From NCBI GenBank assembly GCA_963755815.1, contig CAVWLF010000001.1:168682-232681 (forward strand): a DNA stretch of 64,000 bases, written 5' to 3'. Shown in pieces: positions 8,915 through 15,762 of the stretch. Numbering within the stretch: the stretch's first letter is position 1; each line of letters opens with the position of its first letter. The notes under the pieces were generated by a model. It did not search any database, was not told the origin of the DNA, and saw only the letters and a list, made by a program, of their open reading frames with translations. The position numbers and the translations under genes were made by a program. This stretch comes from Palsa-506 sp963755815 (GTDB taxonomy: Bacteria > Actinomycetota > Actinomycetes > Streptosporangiales > Streptosporangiaceae).

Positions 8915-8947
8915 TGAGGCCCGGCGAGAGCGGGGCGCCGGGCCTCA
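8915..8947. terminator. Bidirectional hairpin between convergent genes
   Basis: TGAGGCCCGGCG (8915-8926) and CGCCGGGCCTCA (8936-8947) form a perfect 12-bp stem with a nine-base loop. It lies 94 bases after the VWA stop and includes the stop codon of the minus-strand kinase gene, so it could end both transcripts. There is no strong U-tract, as is common in high-GC actinomycetes. Confidence 0.65.
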
Positions 8948-10042
8948 TCCAATCTTCTTTCCCGGGTTCTTCTTCCCGGGGATGGCCAGCGGGTCGGAAT
9001 CCAGCAGCTGGTGCGCCCGCTCGATCAGCAGCGGCACGGCATGCCCCTCCCGCTCGAAGCCCTCGCCCACGGTCTGGCGCTGCAGGTACCTGGCGTGGAT
9101 GCCCTCCAGGACGACGGCCAGCTTGAAGCAGCCGAACGCCATGTAGTAGCCGATGCCGGAGATGTCCCGGCCGGTCAGCTCCGCGTACCGGCTGGCCAGC
9201 TCGGCCCGGCTGAAGAACCCGGGCAGTGACGTCGCCGCCGCGCCCACGTTGATCATCCGCCAGTCCTCGTCGTCGGCATCGGCCCAGTACATGAGCGTCA
9301 GCCCCAGGTCGGCCAGCGGATCGCCGAGCGTCGACATCTCCCAGTCGACCACGGCCGCGATGTCCGGCCGGCGGCCGAGCACGACCAGCATGTTGTCGAG
9401 CCGGAAGTCGCCATGGACGAGCGCGGCGTCGCCCGTGCTCGGGAGCCCGGCGGTCAGCCTCTCGACCAGGCGGTCGTAGCCGGGCATCTCCCGCGTGGCG
9501 GACAGCTCCCACTGCCGCTGCCAGCGGGCGAGCTGCCGGGCCAGGTAACCTTCCGGCCGCCCGAATCCGGTCAGCCCGGCGGCGGACAGGTCCAGCCCGT
9601 GGATGGCGGCCAGCATCTCGATCAGCCGTTCCGACAACTGGCGCGCCTGGTCCGGCGTCACCTGCTCGCCGTCCTCGCGCGAGCGCAGGACCAGGCCGTC
9701 CACGTACTCCATCAGGTAGAACGGCGCGCCGATGACGTCGGAGTCCGGGCAGAACGCGACCGGCGCGGGAACGGGGATCGCCGTCCCGTGCAAGGCCGAC
9801 AGCACGCGGTACTCCCTGGTCATGTCGTGGGCGGTCGGCAGCACATGACCGAGCGGAGGCCGGCGAAGTACCAGCCTGGCCGCGGAAACGAAATCAAGCC
9901 GGTAGGTCAGGTTCGAGCGGCCGCCCGCGATCAGCTCGATGCCCGCCAGCTCGCGGCCCGAGGCGGAGCCGCAGGCGCTGCTGATCCACCGGGCCAGCCG
10001 GGCGCCATCCTCGATCCCCGGGACGCTGATCTCCTTCGTCAT
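8945..10042 (-). CDS. Phosphotransferase family protein (ACAD10/FadE-associated kinase type)
   Basis: A 365-residue aminoglycoside-phosphotransferase-fold kinase. The catalytic Brenner motif is HGDFRLDN (about 210-217) and the metal motif DWEMSTLGDP is at about 233-242. That second motif and the later YYMAFGCFKLAVVLEGI are hallmarks of the ACAD10/11-like subgroup, which acts with acyl-CoA dehydrogenases on 4-hydroxyacids rather than on antibiotics; resistance is therefore not implied. ATG 10042 is chosen as it starts the conserved block and follows a GAGGCGGGA stretch. The lysine-rich C-terminus ends inside a bidirectional hairpin. No acyl-CoA dehydrogenase gene is adjacent. Confidence 0.85.
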   Translation of the reverse strand: MTKEISVPGIEDGARLARWISSACGSASGRELAGIELIAGGRSNLTYRLDFVSAARLVLRRPPLGHVLPTAHDMTREYRVLSALHGTAIPVPAPVAFCPDSDVIGAPFYLMEYVDGLVLRSREDGEQVTPDQARQLSERLIEMLAAIHGLDLSAAGLTGFGRPEGYLARQLARWQRQWELSATREMPGYDRLVERLTAGLPSTGDAALVHGDFRLDNMLVVLGRRPDIAAVVDWEMSTLGDPLADLGLTLMYWADADDEDWRMINVGAAATSLPGFFSRAELASRYAELTGRDISGIGYYMAFGCFKLAVVLEGIHARYLQRQTVGEGFEREGHAVPLLIERAHQLLDSDPLAIPGKKNPGKKIG

Positions 10043-10228
10043 TCCCGCCTCGCCTGCCTCATCCGCGCTCGCATGGGTCCAATGATCCGCCTGTCCGGGA
10101 CGGTACACGGCGGCCGCCAAAAGCATGCCTTCCGGCTCAGGGCTGGACTAATGCGCCGCCCTGACGTAGGCAGGTAAGAAGGGGGCGGCCAGGCCGGTGG
10201 TCTAGACCCTTGCGGCGGAAGGAGCGCG

Positions 10229-11023
10229 GTGACTGACGCATGGATGCCCGATGCCTGGTACCTGCGAGCAGCAGCCGACGGAGGCCATCTGGGCGGCGGC
10301 GCTCCGCGGGCCGTCTGGCAGGCGGCGGGCGCCGATCCCGCGGTGGTCTCGGCCCGATCGGTGGCCGATCGCATGATCGAACTCGACCAGGCCGGCCACC
10401 TGGCCTGGAATCCGCTGACCGGGGAGATCATCCAGCTGATCTCGGTCCTGCGGGCCGGGCGCTCGCTGGGCGGGCCGGAGGGCCTGGCCCCGCCGGGGCC
10501 CGCTCGCGCGGCGGACTCAGCGGCACCTCCGCCGGCCGCCGAGGCGGTCAACGCCGAGGGACGGGTCTGCGTGCAGATCTGCGTGGTGGCCTTCGCCTGG
10601 GATCCGTTCACGGCGGGCCCGATGATCGGCCTGCGGCACATCATGAGCTGGCTCGACTCGTGGGGGGTCGCGCGGTGCTGGCCGGCCGGCCAGCCCGCGG
10701 CGTTCCCGCCATCGCACACCGGCGTCCGCTGCCGCAAGCGGTGGGCGCAGGGCGGTCATTTCGGCGCGTCGCAGGTCCCGGGCTGGACGGCGGGCGGCCC
10801 GGGTGCGATCGACATCGGCAAGCTGACCGGAATCCGGCCGCCACGGACGCACTCCGAGCCGGAACGGGCCGGGCGGGAACAGGCCGGGCCGGAACGAGCC
10901 GGGCCGGAACGGACCGGGCCGGAACGAGCCGGGGAGGCCGGGCTGGCCGCCTTTGACGGCATCTTCGCGGCGCCCGGGCCGGCCCCCGCGGCCGCGGCCG
11001 GCTCGCTCACCCCGGTCGGCTGA
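10229..11023 (+). CDS. Hypothetical protein, possible amidase/PGRP-like
   Basis: A 264-residue protein that starts at GTG 10229 behind an excellent GGAAGGA site. The first 80 residues (MPDAWYLRAAADGGHL ... WNPLTGEIIQLI) and the later block VCVQICVVAFAWDPFTAGPM ... GGHFGASQVPG ... GPGAIDI resemble actinobacterial proteins with an N-acetylmuramoyl-L-alanine-amidase/PGRP-like layout, where G-H-x-G-x-S/C-x-x-P-G is a late zinc-site region. The zinc ligands are not fully visible, so enzymatic activity is doubtful. Between residues about 211 and 236 a five-fold ERAGP-type repeat is encoded by 15-base DNA repeats. No signal peptide is seen. Function is inferred only weakly. Confidence 0.6.
   Translation: MTDAWMPDAWYLRAAADGGHLGGGAPRAVWQAAGADPAVVSARSVADRMIELDQAGHLAWNPLTGEIIQLISVLRAGRSLGGPEGLAPPGPARAADSAAPPPAAEAVNAEGRVCVQICVVAFAWDPFTAGPMIGLRHIMSWLDSWGVARCWPAGQPAAFPPSHTGVRCRKRWAQGGHFGASQVPGWTAGGPGAIDIGKLTGIRPPRTHSEPERAGREQAGPERAGPERTGPERAGEAGLAAFDGIFAAPGPAPAAAAGSLTPVG
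10861..10935. repeat. Five 15-base tandem repeats inside a gene
   Basis: Five near-identical units of the type GGAACGAGCCGGGCC lie back to back and encode (E-R/Q-A/T-G-P)n. Copy number could vary by slippage without changing frame, because the unit is 15 bases. Confidence 0.85.
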
Positions 11024-11029
11024 CGGCCC

Positions 11030-12436
11030 TTACCGGGCCGCCAGGGCGGCCACGATCTGCCTGAGCACCCGGCAGGCGCGGGTGACCTGGTGCACGGACG
11101 CGCCGCCGTAGCCGAGCACCAGGCCGTCCGCCGACGGCCGCCCGGCGAAGTAGCGCTCCAGGGTCAGCACCGCGACGCCGCGCCGGCCGGCGCTGGCGGC
11201 GACCTGATCCGCCGTGCCCGGCGGCAGCCGGAGTACCACGTGCAGTCCGGCGGTGTCACCGAGCAGGCGGGCTGGGCCGGGCAGATCACCAAGTACGGCG
11301 ACGATCGCCGACCGGCGCCGCGCGTACTCACGGCGCATCCGCCGCACGTGCCGGTCCAGGTCTCCGCTGCCGAGCAGGGCGAGCAGGGCCCGCTGGGCGG
11401 CCTCCGACGTGCGGTCGCCGATGTCCTGCCTGGCCCCGGCGATGACCTCGGCCAGGTCGGGGCGGGCAACCAGCCACCCCACCCCCATGGCCGGGGTCAG
11501 CGTCTTGGCCGTGGTGCCGAGATGGACCACGGCGCCGGGCTCCAGGCCGAACAGGGCCGGCAGCGGCGCGACGTCGTACCGGAACTCGCTGTCGTAGTCA
11601 TCCTCGACGATGAGCGCGCCGGTCGTCCTGGCCCAGGCCAGCAGCGACTGCCGGCGCGGGACCGGCAGGCGCCCGCCGAGCGGGTACTGGTGCGCGGGCG
11701 TGGTGTAGACCATGCGCAAGCCGTCCGGGAGCTCGCCGGTCACCAGGCCGTGCTCGTCAGCCCGGCAGGGCACGATCCGCGCGCCGCGGGCCGCGAAGAC
11801 CGCCCGGGCCGCCGGGTACCCGGGCTCCTCGACACCGACGGCGTCCCCCGGACGCAGCATCGCGGTGGCCAGCAGGCCTAGCCCGTTCGTCACCCCGCGG
11901 GTGACCAGGATCTGGCCCGGCCCGCAGGATATGCCGCGACTGCGCCGCAGGTGCGCGGCGAGGGTTACCCGGAGTTCCGGCAGACCGCGCGGGTCGGGCC
12001 AGGCGGACGGCGGCACGGCACCGGCCTGCCGCCAGGCCCGGCGCCAGGCCGCCGGATCGATGCCGCCGGCCCACGGGATCCCGGGCCGTAGCTCGATCAT
12101 CGCCGCCGTGGTCTCCGCACCCGCCGCGGTCTCGGCCGGACCCGCGTCGGGGGCGGGATCCGGGCGCTGCCCGGGTGCGCCGGGCGCGACGAAGGTACCC
12201 GAGCCATGCCGCCCCTCCAGCCAGCCCTCCGCCTCCAGCTGGGCGTAGGCAGCCGTGACCACCGTGCGGCTGACCCCCAGCGACATGGCCAGGGCGCGGC
12301 TGGCCGGCATCCGCTCCCGGGCGCCGAGCCGCCCGTCGGCGATGCCTGACCGCAGCTGGCCGGCAATCTGCGCGGACAGCGGCAGGTCCCGCCCGCGATC
12401 AGCGTCGAGCGGGAACTCGACGGCAACTCGCGACAA
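11030..12436 (-). CDS. MocR/PdxR-type GntR regulator with aminotransferase domain
   Basis: A 468-residue fusion regulator. The N-terminal GntR winged helix (residues about 18-82, ending GWLEGRHGSGTFV) is joined by an alanine/proline linker to a fold-type I aminotransferase domain. PLP-site features are EPGYPAAR (about 204-211), the ED-DYDSEF block (278-285) and Lys311 in TTAKT. MocR proteins sense PLP or an amino-acid aldimine; PdxR members control vitamin B6 genes. The divergent neighbour at 12505 is a PPOX-family flavoprotein, which fits such a role but is not proof. The start is a rare TTG at 12436, preferred because AGGGAGAGG precedes it; the protein begins exactly at the family N-terminus. 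Confidence 0.88.
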   Translation of the reverse strand: MSRVAVEFPLDADRGRDLPLSAQIAGQLRSGIADGRLGARERMPASRALAMSLGVSRTVVTAAYAQLEAEGWLEGRHGSGTFVAPGAPGQRPDPAPDAGPAETAAGAETTAAMIELRPGIPWAGGIDPAAWRRAWRQAGAVPPSAWPDPRGLPELRVTLAAHLRRSRGISCGPGQILVTRGVTNGLGLLATAMLRPGDAVGVEEPGYPAARAVFAARGARIVPCRADEHGLVTGELPDGLRMVYTTPAHQYPLGGRLPVPRRQSLLAWARTTGALIVEDDYDSEFRYDVAPLPALFGLEPGAVVHLGTTAKTLTPAMGVGWLVARPDLAEVIAGARQDIGDRTSEAAQRALLALLGSGDLDRHVRRMRREYARRRSAIVAVLGDLPGPARLLGDTAGLHVVLRLPPGTADQVAASAGRRGVAVLTLERYFAGRPSADGLVLGYGGASVHQVTRACRVLRQIVAALAAR

Positions 12437-12458
12437 GTGGTCCTCTCCCTTTTGTCTA

Positions 12459-12484
12459 AAGTGGCTATTTGAGTAAGTCCACTT
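12459..12484. promoter_or_regulatory. Candidate MocR operator and divergent promoter
   Basis: In the AT-rich gap between the divergent genes, AAGTGG (12459-12464) and CCACTT (12479-12484) form an inverted repeat, and a third AAGTGG is at 12435-12440, at the regulator start codon. MocR proteins typically bind repeated half-sites. For the rightward gene, TTGAGT (12469-12474) and TACGGT (12491-12496), 16 bases apart, make a plausible promoter giving a leaderless mRNA at ATG 12505. Confidence 0.45.
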
Positions 12485-12504
12485 AGCTTATACGGTAGAC
12501 CATC

Positions 12505-13176
12505 ATGAGCACCGACCTCACCCTCTCCCGCACCGAGCGCACCCGGCTGCACCGCCTCCGGGAACGCGGCCGGAGCGATCGCGCCGAACTGCACGCCGTA
12601 CTGGACGCCGGGCTGATCTGCCACCTCGGCGTGCTCGTCGATGGCTCGCCGGTCGTGCTGCCGACCGGCTACGGCCGGGCGGGCGACATCCTTTACCTGC
12701 ACGGATCGTCGGCCAACCGCTCCCTGCTCGCCGCCGACGGGCAGGATGCCTGCGTGACCGTGACGCACCTGGACGGCATGGTGTGCGCCCGGGCGATCTT
12801 CCATCATTCGATGAACTACCGCAGCGCCGTCGTGTTCGGCCGGCCACGGCTGATCACCGACGAACCGGGCAAGCTGGCCGGGCTGCAGGCCGTCACCGAG
12901 CAGCTGATTCCCGGCCGGTGGGCGCAGGCACGCCCGCCGACCCGCAAGGAACTCGCGGCCACCGCCGTGCTCGCGCTGCCGCTCGACGAGGCATCGGTGA
13001 AGGTCCGCACCGGCCCGCCCAAGGACGAGCCGGAGGACTACCAGCTGGACATCTGGGCGGGCGTGGTCCCGTCCGCGCTGACCTTCGGGCCGGCCGAGCC
13101 CGACCCCGCGCTCCCGCCCGGGATGGCGGTCCCGGGCCATATCAGCGCCCTCTCCCGGCGGATCAGCGGCAGCTGA
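12505..13176 (+). CDS. Pyridoxamine 5'-phosphate oxidase-family flavoprotein
   Basis: A 223-residue protein of the split-barrel FMN-binding group (NimA/PPOX-like, large 'pyridoxamine 5-phosphate oxidase family' type). The recognisable core is AVLDAGLICHLGVLVDGSPVVLPTGYGRAGDILYLHG, then SANRSLL and the FHHSMNYRSAVVFG segment. Members use FMN or F420 to reduce small molecules; a true PNPOx role in PLP synthesis is not established for this branch. It is divergent from a MocR/PdxR-type regulator with a shared AAGTGG-repeat operator, so PLP-linked control is a reasonable inference. There is no Shine-Dalgarno; the start is probably leaderless. Confidence 0.82.
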   Translation: MSTDLTLSRTERTRLHRLRERGRSDRAELHAVLDAGLICHLGVLVDGSPVVLPTGYGRAGDILYLHGSSANRSLLAADGQDACVTVTHLDGMVCARAIFHHSMNYRSAVVFGRPRLITDEPGKLAGLQAVTEQLIPGRWAQARPPTRKELAATAVLALPLDEASVKVRTGPPKDEPEDYQLDIWAGVVPSALTFGPAEPDPALPPGMAVPGHISALSRRISGS

Positions 13177-13217
13177 CGCGTCCGGGCCGGAATCATCATT
13201 CGGGGCTACCGGGGGCC

Positions 13218-13223
13218 TAGGCT
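13218..13223 (+). promoter_or_regulatory. -10 hexamer for orn (leaderless)
   Basis: TAGGCT ends six bases before ATG 13230, the spacing expected when transcription starts on the A of the start codon. There is no Shine-Dalgarno upstream. Confidence 0.5.
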
Positions 13224-13229
13224 GGGGGC

Positions 13230-13910
13230 ATGACTGACCGGCTCGTCTGGATCGACTGCGAAATGACCGGGCTCGATCTGACCCGTGATGCCCTGGTCGA
13301 GATCGCCTGCCTGGTGACCGACGGCCAGCTCAACATGCTGGACGACGGCATCAACCTCGTGATCAAGCCGCCGGCCGAGGCGCTCGACCACATGCCGGAC
13401 GTCGTACGCGAGATGCATACCAAGTCCGGCCTGCTGTCCGAGCTCAGCGCCGGGATCACCCTGGCCGAGGCCCAGGGGCAGGTGCTGGCGTACGTGCGCA
13501 CGCATGTGCCCGAGTCGAAGAAGGTGCCGCTCTGCGGCAACTCGATCGCCACCGACCGGTCGTTCCTGGCCCGGGACATGCCGGAGCTGGACGCGTTCCT
13601 GCACTACCGGATGGTGGACGTATCGAGCATCAAGGAACTGGCCCGGCGCTGGTTCCCCCGGGCGTATTTCGCCAGCCCGGAGAAGCACGGCGGCCACCGC
13701 GCCCTGGCGGACATCCGGGAGAGCATCCAGGAGCTGGGCTATTACCGCGAGGCCGTCTTCGTCCGGCCGCCGGGCCCGGACTCGGCGACCGCCCGGCAGA
13801 TCGCGGCGCGGCACACCGGGCTCAGTCCGGCGGCCGCGGCACCCGGTGCCGAGGCCGGGCCGGCCACGTCCGGCGGGGCCCCGGCCGCGGAGCCTGGTTC
13901 TGCCCGGTGA
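13230..13910 (+). CDS. orn: Oligoribonuclease
   Basis: A 226-residue DEDDh 3'-5' exonuclease that finishes RNA degradation by cleaving 2-5-mers, including pGpG from c-di-GMP breakdown. Exo I is VWIDCEMTGLD (Asp9, Glu11), Exo II lies in LCGNSIATDRSFL, and Exo III is HRALADIRESI with the catalytic His and Asp. The first 180 residues match the usual length; the remaining 45 are an alanine/proline-rich tail common in actinomycetes. The tRNA-His gene 56 bases downstream on the same strand is the classic actinobacterial arrangement. Confidence 0.95.
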   Translation: MTDRLVWIDCEMTGLDLTRDALVEIACLVTDGQLNMLDDGINLVIKPPAEALDHMPDVVREMHTKSGLLSELSAGITLAEAQGQVLAYVRTHVPESKKVPLCGNSIATDRSFLARDMPELDAFLHYRMVDVSSIKELARRWFPRAYFASPEKHGGHRALADIRESIQELGYYREAVFVRPPGPDSATARQIAARHTGLSPAAAAPGAEAGPATSGGAPAAEPGSAR

Positions 13911-13936
13911 GCGAATCCCGGTATGCTGCGTGAAAC

Positions 13937-13960
13937 CGCGGGGCGAATCTTCGCCGCGCG
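13937..13960. terminator. Hairpin between orn and tRNA-His
   Basis: A stem-loop with an 11-position stem and one G-G mismatch (arms from 13937 and to 13960, core GGCGAA/TTCGCC) lies after the orn stop and seven bases before the tRNA. It could end orn transcription or mark processing of a shared transcript. Confidence 0.45.
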
Positions 13961-13966
13961 GCCATG

Positions 13967-14043
13967 GTGGGCGTAGCTCAGCTGGTTAGAGCGCCAGGTT
14001 GTGGTCCTGGATGTCGGGGGTTCGAATCCCCTCGCTCACCCCA
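13967..14043 (+). tRNA. tRNA-His (GTG)
   Basis: Full cloverleaf: acceptor GTGGGCG pairs with CGCTCAC, D-arm GCTC-AGCTGGTTA-GAGC, anticodon stem CCAGG/CCTGG with loop TTGTGGT (anticodon GTG at 14001-14003), T-arm GGGGG-TTCGAAT-CCCC. C73 is followed by an encoded CCA (14041-14043), and a G at 13966 can serve as the G-1 characteristic of tRNA-His. Confidence 0.97.
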
Positions 14044-14062
14044 AGTGTGATATCTGGAGACG

Positions 14063-15565
14063 TCAGGTCCCGGCTGATGGCCGGGGCCGGGGCGCAGCTG
14101 GCTTGCCTTTCCCGCCCATGGCCCGGCGGCAGCGTCGCCGCGGGAGGCCAGTCTCGCCGGGCCGCTGGGCCGGGACGGAGCGGACCGCGCGCGACTCGTT
14201 GCTGGCTATCCACAGATGCGTGGCGGCCAGGGCGCGCCACGGATAGCATCGCCGGCCGAGTTCACCGACGGCACCCGCCGAGAATGCTCCGCGGATGGCC
14301 TGGCCGAGATCGATGTCGGCCACGGGGAAGGCGTCGCGTTCGCCGAGCCGCAGCGCAATGTAGTGCGCGCAGCGAGCTCCGATACCGTCGATCACGGTCA
14401 GCGAGTCGATGAGCTGGTCGAGGCCGACACTGCGATCGAGCCGGAGCTGGCGGCTGGCCACGGCGGTGGCGAAGGACCGCATCGCGATCGCCTGCGGGCC
14501 GCCCAGCCCCAGCGCGGCGAGGCGGGCGGGATCGGCTTCCGCGACAGCTTCCGGCGAGGGGAACGTATGCGTGAGCCGCAGCTCGCCAAGCCCCGGGACC
14601 GGGCCGCCGAGCAGCCGCACGAGCTGCGCGGTGCTCGCCGCGGCCGCTTCAGCGGCCTTCTGCTGGCCGAGGATGGCCCGCACCCCGGCTTCGAAGGGAT
14701 CCCAGCTGCCCGGAGCCCGAACCCCCGGCCGGGCCTTAATAAGCGGCCCGATCAGCGGATCGGCCGCCAGGTAGCTACTCGGCTCGGCCAGATCGTCATC
14801 CAGGCCGGCGATCTGCCGGGCGCGGCTGACGATGTGCAGCAGGCCCGCCCAGTGCGGCAGGTGCACCCGCAGCATCAGGTAATCAGCCCCGCCGGGGAGT
14901 AGTTCAAGCATGCCGGGGTCGCCCTCGACGATGACCGTACGCCGGTAGCAGTCGGCCGACACGTGCTCCACGCCGGGGATAGCCTGCGCGGCCAGGCAGC
15001 GCGTCAGCGCCTCCCAGTCGAATGGACCGCGAAATGACAGCCGAAGCGGGAGGCCGCCGTCGGTGGCCAGCCGGCCGGATGCGCGCCCCGGGGCCCGCAG
15101 CTCGCGCGGCGTCGCCCGGAACACCTCCTTGAATGACCGGTTGAGCTGGCGGAGGCTGCCGAAGCCCGCGGCGAATGTGATCTCCGTGATCGACATCTCG
15201 GTGTCGTCAAGCAGCCGGCGGGCGAAGTGCGCCCGGCAGGAGCGAGCCACCTGGTCGGGTGTTGCGCCCACGTGCGCTAGAAACAGGCGGCGCAGGTGCC
15301 GCCCGGATATCCCGAGCCGGGCGCCGAGGGCGGCCTCGGTGCCGCCGTCAAGAGCGCCATCCACGATCATCCGCACCGCCCGGCAGGCCAGTTCGGGCCC
15401 GTTCCAGCCGACCGGCTGACCGAGACGGCAAGGCCGGCACTCGAGGCAGGTCCGGTGGCCGGCCGCCGGGGTAGCGAACCGCTCGGCATTCTCCGGCCCG
15501 GGCCGTCCGCCGCTCCCAGGCCGGCAGTAGATGCCGGTAGTGGCTACCGCGCCGAACATCTCCAT
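14063..15565 (-). CDS. Ada/AraC/AlkA-type DNA repair fusion with degenerate Ada domain
   Basis: A protein of about 500 residues combining a remnant Ada methyl-phosphotriester domain, an AraC-type helix-turn-helix (GISGRHLRRLF ... GFGSLRQLNRSFKEVF), the AlkA N-terminal domain and a HhH-GPD glycosylase (PFEAGVRAILGQQ; IDGIGARCAHYIAL; FPVADIDL with the catalytic Asp) that removes alkylated bases. In the Ada part, GIYCRP keeps the methyl-acceptor Cys and the later C-x-x-C is present, but the second zinc Cys (normally in CRPxC) is replaced by Gly/Ser. The usual CYRAV opening is also missing if translation starts at ATG 15565, which has TATATC just upstream. A TTG start at 15661 would not restore it. 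Confidence 0.82.
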   Translation of the reverse strand: MEMFGAVATTGIYCRPGSGGRPGPENAERFATPAAGHRTCLECRPCRLGQPVGWNGPELACRAVRMIVDGALDGGTEAALGARLGISGRHLRRLFLAHVGATPDQVARSCRAHFARRLLDDTEMSITEITFAAGFGSLRQLNRSFKEVFRATPRELRAPGRASGRLATDGGLPLRLSFRGPFDWEALTRCLAAQAIPGVEHVSADCYRRTVIVEGDPGMLELLPGGADYLMLRVHLPHWAGLLHIVSRARQIAGLDDDLAEPSSYLAADPLIGPLIKARPGVRAPGSWDPFEAGVRAILGQQKAAEAAAASTAQLVRLLGGPVPGLGELRLTHTFPSPEAVAEADPARLAALGLGGPQAIAMRSFATAVASRQLRLDRSVGLDQLIDSLTVIDGIGARCAHYIALRLGERDAFPVADIDLGQAIRGAFSAGAVGELGRRCYPWRALAATHLWIASNESRAVRSVPAQRPGETGLPRRRCRRAMGGKGKPAAPRPRPSAGT

Positions 15566-15762
15566 TTGTCCAGATATACCGGCGGGCTGCCGTGGGGAAC
15601 AGACATATCCGGACCAGGTAAGTCTCAGTCCGCAAACGTTGAGATTGCGTTCCAGAAACAACGCCGGTCGTGACCGGATATGGCGAGCCCGGCCGCCCGG
15701 AGGGCGACCACCCTGACAGTCATGTTCGCCCGGGATCGCGCTGATCGGACCGGCGACGCCCG

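Noticed and set aside
8945..10042. Aminoglycoside resistance kinase
   Set aside because: Motifs match the ACAD10-like subgroup, not antibiotic kinases.
10861..10935. CRISPR array
   Set aside because: The 15-base units have no spacers and code for a repeat peptide in frame; no cas genes are present.
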